From Dirofilaria immitis (lineage: Eukaryota; Nematoda; Chromadorea; Rhabditida; Onchocercidae), in the NCBI GenBank assembly GCA_024305405.1, contig JAKNDB010000085.1:1561001-1625000 (forward strand): 64,000 nt of DNA, given 5' to 3'. Shown in pieces: positions 51,130-63,462 of the stretch. The notes beneath the pieces are model-generated. The model was not told the DNA's origin, ran no database searches, and worked only from the letters and a program-made list of their open reading frames with translations. The translations under genes were made by a program, and so were the position numbers. Numbering within the stretch: position 1 is the first letter of the stretch; every line of letters starts with the position of its first letter.

Positions 51130-52340
51130 GAAAATTTCATCTGGCAAAGCGGATATGAAAGATCCAGTTTTTAATTAATGGATTTTGTAATATAATCTAG
51201 AAAAAAAAATGCATTATTACCGAATAATTTGAAAGTACAAATATATCATTACCTATCATATATCATTAACTATCAAACTTTTGAGTTTGTATTCATTATT
51301 TCTTATTAAAAATACATAATTTCTTTTTTATTCTTTTTGTTATTTATTATTTATTACCGATAATAATTACATTCAATTAATTTCACTTTCGTTATTCCTT
51401 ATTTTTTTCACTCAGATTGATTAAATATAATCGGAAAATAAAAATAAAAAATGTTGCTAAAAAGCTTAATAAAAATTTCTTTTTTTTCGATAAAAGATAT
51501 TTTAGCATTATCATTATTAGCATCGAGAATATTAATATAATTGAATTACCAAAAACAAACGATAATGCTAAAATATCCTTTTAAATTTTAATTACCATTT
51601 CTGTTCCTAAACATTGCAACTTTAAATGAGCAAATATTTTATGCATTTGTTGAGAAATTCAACAAAATTAATGTTTTATGTCGTGGAAGAAAATAATTCT
51701 TTTCAACCCAAATAAGAAATACTTTTCATGAAAAGAACTTCTTTTTTTGAATAAAAAATTTTAAAGACTATAATAGCATTCAATTGATAGATATACAAAA
51801 TGAATTGAAGGATTTCAAACAAAACAAAAAAAAAAAATTAATATTGGCATTTTTATTAGGAACAAAATCTAATTATTGTAGGCTACAGTAATCTGACTTA
51901 CAATGCAAATATTATTTTTCTGATAAATTTATCAAATAGGATGAAGTTTTCTCAAATTTCCAAACTATTATATTTTAATGTTATCAGTCATCTTTTTAAC
52001 TTAAATACAATCTCGAAGCATTTCTCGATATGATCCCATGAAGAGCTATATCATTTGTTTTGAGAATGCTTTCGAATAGCGATGCAAAAAGGAGAAAAAT
52101 TTTTCGTATTTTTGCCGAATAATACATTTTTGTTTGCTACGAAAGCGATCGGAAATGTAAATTCGAGAAAAGTTCAAAATTTGAAATTTTCAAAAAGTCA
52201 GTCCGAAAATTTCCTGAAAATTTTATAAAAATTTCTGATATTTGTATCAGTTCAATTGAAAAATAACATTAAAATTGCAAACAGTGATATTTTCATTAGA
52301 TTAAATGAAATATTTTCTTTCAGCAAAAAAAAATGAATAG
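49560..52340. repeat. Large imperfect inverted repeat (possible fold-back element)
   Basis: The left arm (about 49560-50480) and the right arm (about 51490-52340) are reverse complements along nearly their full length, separated by about 1 kb. The best block is 57 bases identical: 50262-50318 against 51681-51737. Other clear blocks: 49621-49675 with about 52235-52290, 49775-49885 with about 52020-52130, 49965-50000 with about 51910-51945, and 50140-50165 with about 51835-51860. Within each arm are small palindromes of the type ATTACTGTAG..CAGTAAT. The spacer includes another hairpin (50534-50602), an (ATT)n run at 51086-51131 and no coding frame. Consistent with a non-autonomous fold-back or MITE-like element, or an old inverted duplication. 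No target-site duplication could be fixed. Confidence 0.85.
51086..51131. repeat. (ATT)n microsatellite
   Basis: About 15 TTA/ATT triplets in the spacer of the large inverted repeat. Confidence 0.95.
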
Positions 52341-52917
52341 AATAAAAATTCATAAATTGAATTAAAATAACTTGTAGAAAAATTGGAATCCAAAGATGCA
52401 ACATATTAATGTATTAAAATAAAACAATTATAATTAATTATAATAGATATAGTATCTTATCAATAATCAATTAACATTATGTATGATATGTGAAAGTTAT
52501 AATCGTTATCTCATTGTAATAAAAAAAAAAATTGATGGATTGCATCAATATCTTTTCATCAAGTATCATTTTTAAATTTTCATATGATATATATTATCGA
52601 TTAAATGATAATGATTGAATTGATTTGATTTAATCAAATATGAATTATTTTAAATTATATATCTTACTGTTTAAGTAAAAATTTTCAATTTATTTAAAAT
52701 ATTTCATATTATTTACTAAAATAAAAAATCAAAAACATTTGCAACTGTTATCGATAATTTTTTCATAATTTTTTTTTCTAAAAAGTTTTTCATAACTGAA
52801 ACATTCAGCGATATATTTTTGATATTTCTTGTTGACGAAAAAAAAATTTAGCATTATGTTTGATCGTTTGTCGAATAGAAAAGAAATTTCGTATCATTTA
52901 TGATAAAACTATTCTTC

Positions 52918-53185
52918 CTTTCAATTTCATTTCATTCATTCATTTCTTCATTTCTTCAATTTCATTCCATTTATTCATTTTCATTCCTTCATTCATTCAT
53001 TTCTTCAATTTCATTCCTTCATTCATTCACTTATTTCTTCATTTTCATTCTTCCATTCATTCATTCATTTCTTCAGTTTCATTCCTTCATCCATTCCTTA
53101 TTTCTTTAATTTCATTCCATTCATTCATTCCTTTATTCATTCAATTTCATTCCTTCATTTATTTATTTATTTATTTATTCCTTTC
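52918..53185 (+). repeat. Degenerate TTCATTCATT repeat
   Basis: Variants of TTCATTCATTTCTTCAATTTCATTCC repeat over about 260 bases. They produce two false Phe/Ser/His-rich frames (115 and 69 codons). Confidence 0.9.
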
Positions 53186-54122
53186 TTATTCGTTATTTGC
53201 TTCATAATTTTTTTCTGTCATACATGCCATATTTCTTACTGAAAATACAATGTAAGAAGGTATCATATTCTTTGATCTTTTTAAAGTTTAAACTTTCAAT
53301 CACATTCAATCATCCATTTATTCATTCTTTTTTATTTCTCATTTCTATCTTTTTTTTTATTTAAATAATTTTACATTAAAAAAGAAAGAAGAAAAATTTA
53401 TGTTTATAAAAGAAGCATTTGCTTCACTTTTTCATCTTTTTATTTTATTCTTTTCATTTAAAATTTTCTTTTTTTTTTTTTTTGCTTCCATTTGATTTTG
53501 ATATTTATATTACATTATGTAAAATGAATATGAACCATTTATCCTTCCTTCCCTTAGTCGTTCTTTTTTTCTTCTTCTTCTTCTTCTTCTTCTTCCTCTT
53601 CTCTTCTCTCAATGAAAAAGAAATATTGCTAATTAATTTGAGAAATTTATGTATTATTGACATTATTGTTATTAAATTTATTCATCATTATCATTATTAT
53701 CATTATCATCATTGTTGTTATTATTATTATCACTATTATTATTATCTTATTATTATTATTATCTTATTAGATGTGCGGATAGCTTGTGATATAGGTTAGA
53801 TGTGTAAAAAGAAAATTAACAAATTTTGTAAGAGAAACTATTCATTTTATCGAATGACCTAAACCGCCGAAATGTTTGTGATAAGAATGGAAATGAGAGA
53901 CCGGAAATGAGGGTAAGAATTGAAGAAATTAAAAAGTCCGATTAGAAAAGTTAGAAATAAAATGAGGAGAAGAACAAGAGAAGGAAAGAATTGTCATTCG
54001 CAACATTTATCAAACTTTTTCGAAACATTTATCTTGACAACCTTTGAACTCGTATTATATTGATAAAATTTAATGTTCGTTTATTATTTGTTTCCTTCTT
54101 TCGTGATCATAAAATTGTGAAT

Positions 54123-54159
<37 letters not shown>

Positions 54160-54242
54160 AATATCATATATATTGTGAATATCATATATATCATATATAT
54201 ATTATATATAAATTGTGAATATCATATATATATATATATGTG
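54123..54242. repeat. (AT)n with repeated GAATATCATATATA units
   Basis: AT dinucleotide runs interspersed with three copies of a GTGAATATCATATATA motif. A similar (AT)n tract lies at 55220-55283. Confidence 0.9.
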
Positions 54243-54723
54243 TATACATATTTTGTTTGTATATCATATAATAAAATAGTAATACAAATTATTAATTTAT
54301 TCAGTAAAGCAATTAATATTTGATTATATGTTTTTTTTCATTTACTTACAATTTTGACATAATCACTTGTGAACTTTACAATTTAATTAAAATATATTAA
54401 ATAGAATTCGTTATATATAATTTTGCTAATTTAATAATTTATTTTAATAGAAAAATTAAGATATATTAAGATAAAAAATTCTAATATTTTTGGATAATTT
54501 TCTTTTTTTTAGATCAACGACGGGAAATAAAATTATTATTTTACAATCAGTGAAGAAATTGAGCAAAAGAAACCAATAATTTACAACAATACTTATATGT
54601 TTTATTTATTCAACTATTATTTACGAAAAATTTTTGATTATTATCTGATTGTATTTCAACTATTATCATTATAGTATCATATAACGATACTGTCATATAC
54701 ATATTAATCTATCATTATTGATA

Positions 54724-55220
54724 ATGATATCTGATGGAATTATAATGATTGCTAATAATAGCACAAATGATAATTGTAATCAAAGTGCTACGGAGAATAT
54801 TTCTCCTATTCATGAAATAACTGAAAATAATGAATATTCTTCAATTAAAACAACAACAACAACGATGAAATCAGAAATATCAACTGAAAATATTAATGAA
54901 ACAAATGATGAAAAAAACGAAAATGAAGCTAATATGACAGAGATTGATGAAAAATGTTTATTAGGTAAGTAAAATTTTTTTCAATTTAAATGAAAAATAT
55001 CCTTTTTTAATTTACGATATATTCATATTTCAGATAATTTAATTGCCATATTATTAATAAAAGTTTAATATCATATATATATGTAAAATAATATGAAAGA
55101 AGTCTATGAAGGATGTATGCTAATTAAGTGAATAATTTTCTTTTTCAATTTCTGATATATTCATATTTCATTTAAATTAATTTCCATATTATTAAAATGA
55201 AAATAAAATACATAATGTTC

Positions 55221-55260
<40 letters not shown>

Positions 55261-57733
55261 TTCATATATATATATATGTATATGAAATATTTTATTTTTA
55301 ATACATTAAATATTATATGTATAAAATGGTATATATAAATTATTTATAAACGAGAAAAGAAAAAACATTTAGTTCGACATCTTTTTATCGTATCGTATAT
55401 ACAAGGCAAAAAAAAGTTCTAAAATTATCAAATATTTATTGCTTAAATGCAAAACAAAAGAATATTATAATTTTTTTTCTAAATTATATAAAAATAATTT
55501 TAATTTAAAAGAAAAAAAGTTAATAAATGCATGATAATGCAATATATCTTCTTTTTTCTCTCTCCCTCTCTCTTTTGATTTTATTTTAAAATTTGGCATT
55601 CATTTTATTGTAAAAATTTTCAACACTACGATTTACTACTATTATATGAAAATTTTTCATATCATTCATCACTTTTTTTTCTTTTTAATTTCAAAAAAAA
55701 AAGGAAAAGATATTTTATATGAAAATTTTCATTTACAAAATAAAAATTTTAAATATTTAAAAATGAAGAAATTATTAAAAAAAAAAAGTTTTATTCCATA
55801 TTTCATAACAAGTACTTTGAAATTTGGAAAAGGTTTTTTGTAATGTATTTAAAAAAAAAAAAATAAAATAAAATTGTCTGATGTTAAACATGAATGTTGA
55901 ATGTTAATGGATTTTTGTGAACTTAATTGAAATATTTCTTCAACTGGTAAACTATTAATTTTTATTCAAAATATTTATTAATTATTTATCAATCCTTATT
56001 AGCAACAATAATAATGATAATAGTAGTAATAATAATAATAATAATAGTACCAAATACTTATTTTATAATATATTTTTAGATGTATTTTCAACGGAATTAA
56101 TCAAAGGTCCACCACCAGCCTATTCATTAACTAGTCCATGTTTACCACCATATAGCCTAGAAGGACAAGATTGGCCACCTGAATCACCATCATATTTCGA
56201 TGGCTATCCACCGTATCCAGCTGGTCTGTATTTTATTTTTGTTTTTTTTTTTTTTACATTGTAAGAATAATATTTGAAATGGAAGATTTGTTCTCATATT
56301 TTTCACCTTACATTTTAAATGATTTTATAAAATGAATTAGAAAAAATTATAATATTTCATTGAAACTAACATATATTATTATAATTTATAGATATATTTA
56401 TATGATCTAAATCATAAGAATTAGAAAAATAATTCGATTCATTAATAAATTTCAATTGTTTACTTTTTCAATAATAACTAAACATTGAAGATGTTTTAGT
56501 AGGTTAATGTAATGAAATAGATTTAAATGTAATTCAAATTGTTTATAAATTTTAAAAGAATGATAGACTAACCTTTGACCCTTGATACCTTGATACTACA
56601 ATATCGTTTATAAAAGGTAATATTTTTTTTAAAGCAAAACTATGCTTTAAAATTACTTTCATTTACATAATATACATCGTTGTTAGAATTGAAATTTCAT
56701 TATTGAAATTCAAAATAATAAATAGTAAATAATTAAAGGTGCACCATTACTCAAAGTAGCGTATCCGAAAGATATTCCTGGTCCAACATATGCTTGTCCC
56801 GAATGTGATGGAAGATTTTTGGTAAGTTAATTTTTGCAGCAAAAATTTATCATTTTATCTTATTTTATTATTTGATCTTATAATTTCTTGAATTAATTTA
56901 TTACTATGACTAATTGAATTTATTCAATTTATCAATAATAACTGATAATATTTGTATTATTTTCAATCTTGAATCGTATAAATCGATCGATAAGCAATTG
57001 AATTCATTTTTTTTTCGCACCATTTTTTTTCAAATGATGCATTCGAAATGAATTAAAATTACTGATCAAAATACTCAATTGATCAATTCTGTGTCATTTT
57101 AAATTTAAAAAGAAACCTCTATATTTCGTATCCCGTCATTTCTCATCATTTTCACATGATTCTACGCTTACTCATCATCAATATTTATTATTGAATATAA
57201 ATTTTGAAAGATATTAAAAAAATGGTAAAAAGAATTTAAATAAATATAAAAGCAAACGAAAACTGTAAATTATATATATTTTTTTTCCAGTATTATCGAC
57301 CTGCTGGTATAGTACAATGTCCATTTTGTCATACTGCAATTTCCATTGGTCGTTATGTATGTTTTTTTTATTAATTTATTCCACGATATTTAAGATATTT
57401 ATAAAAATAAAAAAAAAGAAAAAATTTCATAAATTTTTATTTAAAATATTTAAATTGAAAAATAGAAATATAATAATATTTAAATGATTTTCTTAAAATT
57501 ATAAAAATATTTGAAAAAAATTTTTTTTATTTGAATTATTTTATTACACACATATACATATATTTATTTCGTTCTTTTTAACAGATACGAATACGAGCAT
57601 ATTCATTTATCATATTTGGTTTACTACTTTTAATTGTTAGTTTAACTTTTGGTTTGGGAACAAAAATGTTTGGCACATGTTCGATGAGTTATTTTATTGC
57701 TTGTTAGTTTTTTTTCTTTCTTTTTTTTCTCTT

Positions 57734-57764
<31 letters not shown>

Positions 57765-58158
57765 GTTGTTATAATTTAAATTTATATAAATTGTAATTAT
57801 AAATTGTTAATTAATTGACCCTATAATACATATATTCATAATAATTAATTAATTAATTGCACAATACATATATCTATAATAATTTGTAATTATAGATATA
57901 TTATATACTTAATTAAGCAGATATTATCTTGATTAATTATTTGAAATATTTATTTAGCATATGAATATTTTAATAAATGATGAAATAATTTTGATTAAAT
58001 TATTCATCCTAATAATAATATTTGAATATATCTTATAATTTTAAAATTTAATTAAATTATACTTATTCTTATTAAATTTTTTGTTTCTGATCTCAACAAA
58101 ATAATATTAATTCAATTTTTTAACTAACTATTATAATATATCAAATTTGTGAATAGAA

Positions 58159-58248
<90 letters not shown>

Positions 58249-58496
58249 GTAATAATAATAATGATAGTAATAACAACAATAAATAATAATTCAATTATTA
58301 GAATTTTTTAATTTAAGGTAAGAAATATTAATTTAAAACTTTATCAATGATACGGAATTGATAAATAATCATTTCATTTAATCATTGTGTTTTATTTGCA
58401 GTTACAATAGCAGCAATATCCGGTCTAATCTTAGTATTTCGTGCATTGCATTTGTGTTTTCGTTATCGTGAAACGGAACGAATCGAATTTTTCTGA
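54724..58496 (+). CDS. TMEM55/PIP4P-like two-pass membrane protein, shortened centre
   Basis: Related to TMEM55 (PIP4P1/2), endolysosomal proteins described as phosphatidylinositol-4,5-bisphosphate 4-phosphatases. Exons: 54724-54964, 56080-56223, 56739-56821, 57291-57356, 57585-57702, 58402-58496; GT-AG, phases consistent, 248 residues. A TTTTTTTTAG acceptor at 54512 may be the spliced-leader site, giving a 211-base leader. Residues 1-80 are polar, Asn/Thr/Glu-rich. PPPAY at 91-95 sits in a Pro/Tyr-rich stretch, as in TMEM55. CPEC (148-151) and CPFC (166-169) form one zinc-ribbon-like pair, followed by SIGRY. Two membrane helices lie at about 185-203 (FIIFGLLLLIVSLTFGLG) and 213-236, with the family's F/GRAL motif as VFRALHLCFRY. 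Missing: the central cysteine-rich block holding the CX5R motif. It may therefore be a non-catalytic paralogue acting as an adaptor (inference). Confidence 0.85.
55220..55283. repeat. (AT)n microsatellite in TMEM55-like intron 1
   Basis: Alternating TA runs with GTAT and TTCATA interruptions. Confidence 0.9.
57715..57766. repeat. CT-rich microsatellite in TMEM55-like intron 5
   Basis: TTTCTTTC grading into (CT)n just after the intron 5 donor. Confidence 0.9.
58156..58285. repeat. (AAT)n microsatellite in TMEM55-like intron 5
   Basis: About 30 consecutive AAT triplets, then AGTAAT and AACAAC variants, close upstream of the last exon. Confidence 0.95.
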
Positions 58497-59094
58497 AACG
58501 AAGAAATAAAAAAGGAAGCCAAAAATCGAAAATTAGAAATGAAATATTTTTCACAAAAAAATAGTCTAATATAATTTGACAATAAATCAATAATAAAATA
58601 TATTTATCATAAACAAAAAAGATAAATGAACGATATGTTTTTGATAACAATTTAAAAAAAGGAAAGAAAGAAAGGGAAAAAAAGCTTACTGGATAAGATT
58701 TTTCCTAATTAATCACCATTTGTATATTATCAATTATCAATTTATTATTATTATTACTATTATTTACTATTTATTTATTTATTTATTTTTCTTTAGATAT
58801 TGGAAATAATAAAAAGCAACGTGAATATTAGTTAAAATTTGCAAATTTTAATTATTTATCAAAAATTTTCATTATTATTCATCAATATGTGTATGTATAT
58901 ATATATACAAACTTTTTTTTTTTAAACTTTTAATCCTTTGATAATTTTCAGAAGGAAATTTTCAGGAATGTTTGTTTTTATTTTTTTTTCATTTCTTTCT
59001 TTGTCTCTCTCTCCCTTTCTTTATGCTTCATTTTGAAAAATTTTATTTACAATCGATAAACTTTGAGTATTTCAAATGCGATACAGTCATTCTG

Positions 59095-59106
59095 ATGATA
59101 ATAATA

Positions 59107-59150
<44 letters not shown>

Positions 59151-59153
59151 AGT
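59095..59153. repeat. (GAT)n microsatellite
   Basis: About 18 GAT/ATG triplets giving a false poly-Met stretch. Confidence 0.95.
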
Positions 59154-59567
59154 CAATTATTCTTTTAAAAAAACGATCTCCATGTTGAAAATTAAACAGT
59201 TTGATTTAATTAATTTTCATCTCAAATTTAATGACATATGATCATTTCTAATATTTTGTTAAAATTAAAATATAATTTTCAAAATTGATTATCATCAAAG
59301 AATAATAATTATCAAAAGTTGAATAAAAATTGATTAAAAATGTTGATAAAAATGCTGAAAATTTTTGCACTATTTTTGCTCAACTTTTTCCTTTTCCTAA
59401 TTGTATATATATATATAAAAAAAGAAAAAAAAGAATTTACTTATTATCTGTGCCTCGAAATATTTTACAATGTTTTATTTATTTATTTATTTATTTATTC
59501 TTTGTTTTTTTATTTCAATGTATAATATAATTTTTTTATCATTCTCGAATTACTACAATTATTCATA

Positions 59568-59712
59568 TTTCTTTTATAAAATAATATTTATATTATTGAG
59601 CGGAAAATATAAATAAAATATTTCTTTTATAAAATAATATTTATATTATTGAGCAGAAAAATATAAATAAAATATTTCTTTTATAAAATAATATTTATAT
59701 TATTGAGCAACA
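59568..59712 (+). repeat. 53-54-bp tandem repeat, three copies
   Basis: Units start at 59568, 59621 and 59675. Each begins TTTCTTTTATAAAATAATAT and includes TATTATTGAGC. The third is truncated. Confidence 0.92.
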
Positions 59713-60554
59713 TAAATAAAAAGACATAAATAAAAGAAAACGATTTTAAGAAAATGAAATAATATGAATAATTGTATAATTGAAATGATTTTTGCCTTTT
59801 TTTTTTTTAAATATATATTATGATACAATCAGAAATGTGTTAGCTTTTGCTTTTATTTACAGTATGCACTTTATTACAGTATGCTGTAATAATTTCTTCC
59901 AATGATAATTAATAAATGAAGCGATAATTATTGAAAGTTTTACATCAAATATTTGACGCTTCAGCCAATTGATGATTGATAATTTTGGCTAAAATTTTCA
60001 CATTGAAATTTCAAATCATTCACTTTAAATTTATTGCATAAATATAAATATTAATAATTGAGAAGAAATTTATTTGAAATGTAATATTTTTTGATTGGAA
60101 GAAATAAAACGAAGATGAATTATGAAAAAATTATATTCAAAAGAAAAATAAAAACAAAATAAAGTCGAAATTTATTGTAACACTGTGAAAATAAATAAAA
60201 GAAAAGCAAAAACTGGAATTGGTAAAAATAAAAACAAAACGAAATTCTAAAATATTTCTTAAAAATAATATCAAATAAAATTAGAACTCATTTATTTATG
60301 AATAATTCCCACTGAAATAATAATGAATGATAAAAATGATTAGAAGAAATAAATTATCATGATAATTTGATGTGTTTATCCATGAAAAAAAATAGGATAT
60401 CCATGTAAAATATTATTAATGATAAAATAAAATTATCAGTAAAATTTGGAAATTTGCTTAACAAAAGCGGAAAATTCTATTAACGAAAGTTAATGAAGTG
60501 ATTATTTTTTTCTTCAGAGAAATTTTATCTCAATAAAATTATTTTTGATAAATA

Positions 60555-60625
60555 TATGTGAAGGAATTAATTGATAATAGATTATTTCTGATTAATTATT
60601 TGATAATAGATTATTTCTGATTAAA
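60555..60625 (+). repeat. Two-copy 28-bp direct repeat
   Basis: TTGATAATAGATTATTTCTGATTAA occurs twice, back to back. Confidence 0.8.
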
Positions 60626-60795
60626 TTTTATCAATATTAATTAAAGTTAGCCTTTGCTCTTTTTTATTCTAATATTAATGATAAATGAAAATTTCAAATT
60701 TCATTTATTATTTATTATCTCTTCCGATCAATGATGTAACAGTTTGATTATATATATTGATGATAACACATTAAACCACGATGTCAGATTGTTTC

Positions 60796-63209
60796 TCAGT
60801 TATTTCTTTCGCTCAAATATATTCGCCATTTTATGGCAATTATAGTATCAAATACTGTAATAATTAGTATAATTATTTGCCCAATTATACTCGTAGTTTG
60901 TTGTGATACTGAAAAATTGATAGAAATGATAATATGATTACAGTCGATGTCGAAATATTGAAATGAATGATAATATTGATTATAAATGCATGCCAGTAAA
61001 TTGATAGAAATGATAATATTAGTTATAAAAATGAAAAAAAAAAAACGAAAATGTCTAATCAATGAATTGATGTTCATTTATTATTTATTTTTTTAATTAC
61101 ATACATTTATTTATTAATATTATTGTCAACATTTATTTATTTATTAATATTATTATCAACATTCATTTGTTTATTATTCATTTATTATTATTATATCTTA
61201 AGATGATATTACGATGATATTATTTTGAGGATTACGGTGGCATCATTTTAAAGATTACAGTAATATTGCATGAAGAACTACGGTGACTATTTCAACCAGC
61301 TCTTTTTTCATCTCTCAGGGTTAAGATTTGCTGATTAAATAAATAGAAGAAAAATAGTAAAGTTTAAAAAATCTCTTTTCCTAATTTTTAAAAGAATTTT
61401 TTCTTTAGAGAATATTATCGGATTATGGTGATATTATTCCAAGAATTATGGTGATAAGGAATGAAATAATATAATTATATTTTTATCAAGAATTATCATC
61501 GAGATTAATTAATTACAACTTGGTACCTGTTTCAATTCCTTTAAATCATTCCACATACATCGATAAAATATTTAAAATTATTAAAATAGTAGCAATTGTC
61601 TGTAAATTTTTATTTTTATTTTTAAAATAAAAATATTATTCAATTGAAAAGATTTCAAAGAAATGAAATAATTAATTTTTATAATTGATTTTAATTTATA
61701 ATTAAAGCAATGCAATTATCGGAATTTCATATTTGAAATCGAAATAATCGTTAATTCGAAAATATATATACATATGAAATGTTAATTGTTAAGATAAAAT
61801 ATATATATGTATACGATAAAACAACCAATGATGATAATATACATTGATAGTGATAAATGGCCAAATAAAAATGCATTTTTCAGTGATACATGATGTGATT
61901 GCTAGAATACCACTAGCTAATATAACAATACCACTAATATATTGTATCATGATATGCTTATCATGAGGTGATAATGCCATACTACCAATGATTATTGTCC
62001 CAAAAGGACAAAAAATATTGCAATTATTATCAGTAAATACTTAAAAAGAATGGTGTATTAGAATTATGTATCATTATTAATCTATTAATCATCGTTTCAT
62101 AAATAATAAATTATATAATCTATTGAAATAATTTAAATGTGATAAATTGATCAAAATTATTGATCAAAACAAATGAAAAATAACAAAAAAAATTGATTAA
62201 TTCAGCAATCAATTATTAAATCATTTTCTTTTAAAAGAATTATAAAATTTCATTAGCTAAAGATTATATATCTTTTAATGTAATTATCGTTAAAAGAAAA
62301 TAATTTTATTGCTCTTAATAAGAAAATGATAACTATAATCATAATGATAAGAGTCGGAAAATTTTTCGAATTAAAAAAGATATCATATTTATTCTCTTAA
62401 CTTTTTCAATTTCTAAATTTAATAGGAGCTTAATAATTTGAAATCCAAAATAACAGTGATAAAATAAGCTATAAAAATAATTCATATTATCAGCAAACTC
62501 TCCCTAGCAATGATAATCAGGAAGTTTTAGATGAAAATGCACATCATATACATTCTTTTAATTTTCAACTTAATTTCAAAATGAAACAATAAGAATTTTG
62601 TTAACCTGAATTTGAAATAATCCTAATCAGATATGCTTCATGTTATCAATAAACAGTAATAATTTTAATAATCAGAATCTGAAATAATCCTAATCATATA
62701 TGCTTCATGTTATCAGTTAAATAAAAACTTTGAAGTTTCACAGATTTATTTTTAATAATTTGTAGATTGAAATTAGATAAAAACTTCCCTATTCCCGTCA
62801 TATCTGAGCTTATTTTTCAGGTTTAAAAAAATCTTTTTTCATATATTTTTTATTTTTACTTTTTTTTTAATTTGCATATTTGAGTTTGCATTTTTTATAT
62901 TTTATCTCTTTCATATTCAATCGATAATTATAAATTAAATTTAATCATTGATTATCATTATATGCTGAATTTATAAATTAAATTTAATCATTAATTATCA
63001 TTATGTGCTAAATTTATAAATTAAATTTATAATCAAATTTAATTTTTCATATGCATTTTTAAACTTTTCTTTTTTGCAAAGATATCAATTATGCATTGGT
63101 CAAAGGATTATATTAATTTAATATAAAATATAAAAATTAAAATATGCGAAAATTAAAATAAAAAATTTCATACCTTTACAGGACAACAACAACATTTTTC
63201 AGCATTCAT
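60796..63209 (-). CDS. Small multi-pass membrane protein, family unknown
   Basis: Best model: first exon about 63209-63173, then 62039-61815 and 60908-60796, all with GT-AG ends and phase-1 introns, giving about 120 residues. Exon 1 can start at ATG 63209 (MNAEK) if one base is added to a five-T run at 63195-63199, or at the internal ATG near 63197 (MLLLSCK) without any change. Exon 2 encodes FTDNNCNIFCPFGTIIIGS, then a helix (about IMIQYISGIVILASGILAIT) and KCIFIWPFITINVYY. Exon 3 adds a last helix (SIIGQIIILIITVFDTIIAI) and a basic tail KWRIYLSERNN. Three hydrophobic segments suggest a small tetraspan- or MARVEL-like protein, but no family motif is clear. The donor of exon 2 is the least certain junction. 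Confidence 0.5.
61195..61480 (+). repeat. Degenerate GATTA(C/T)GGTGATATTATT repeats
   Basis: Variants of GAGGATTACGGTGGCATCATTTT recur about five times with irregular spacing, inside the last intron of the small membrane-protein gene. Confidence 0.5.
62625..62722 (+). repeat. Two-copy direct repeat, about 60 bp
   Basis: GAAATAATCCTAATCA.ATAT followed by GCTTCATGTTATCA occurs at about 62610-62650 and 62671-62717. It lies in intron 1 of the small membrane-protein gene. Confidence 0.8.
62930..63040 (+). repeat. 45-bp tandem repeat, 2.5 copies
   Basis: TTATAAATTAAATTTAATCATT followed by ATTATCATTAT repeats in tandem, with a partial third copy. Within an intron. Confidence 0.85.
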
Positions 63210-63339
63210 TTTCAATTATCCAACAGTTAATTTTTGTTAATTCTAAAAAAAAATAAATGAGATTTTTTTTTGGCATTTTGTAATCTCGAGATTAAATGAT
63301 AAGTTAAATAAATTGATGCCATTATTACTATCAATATTA

Positions 63340-63358
63340 TTATCAATATTATTATCAA

Positions 63359-63421
<63 letters not shown>

Positions 63422-63462
63422 TACTATTATTATTATTACTATTATTATTATTACTATTAGCA
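63340..63462. repeat. (ATT)n microsatellite
   Basis: Over 35 ATT/ACT triplets, preceded by three copies of ATTATTATCAAT. It explains the poly-Ile frame at 63227-63478. Confidence 0.95.

Larger units (their letters stand above)
44608..54512. other. 10-kb intergenic region dominated by repeats
   Basis: Holds AAT/ATG-rich stretches (44.6-45.0 and 48.7-49.1 kb), a 21-bp tandem repeat (46979-47091), a (GT)n run, the large inverted repeat at 49.6-52.3 kb, an ATTC-rich degenerate repeat (52.9-53.2 kb) and long AT runs. Open frames at 46634, 48140, 49212, 52860 and 53419 coincide with low-complexity DNA and have no support. Confidence 0.6.
58497..60795. other. Intergenic between convergent genes, no gene seen
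   Basis: AT-rich DNA with a GAT microsatellite (59095-59153), a three-copy 53-bp tandem repeat (59568-59712) and T-rich tracts. The frames at 58402 (-), 58972 and 59330-59530 (+) are antisense to the last TMEM55-like exon or low-complexity. Confidence 0.6.

Noticed and set aside
53419..53799. 126-codon plus-strand frame
   Set aside because: Poly-Phe and His/Tyr repeats come from TTC and ATT/ATC microsatellites.
60909..61077. Upstream extension of the last exon of the small membrane protein
   Set aside because: Open and hydrophobic, but it contains no acceptor before the TTTTTCAG at 60909, so it is treated as intron.
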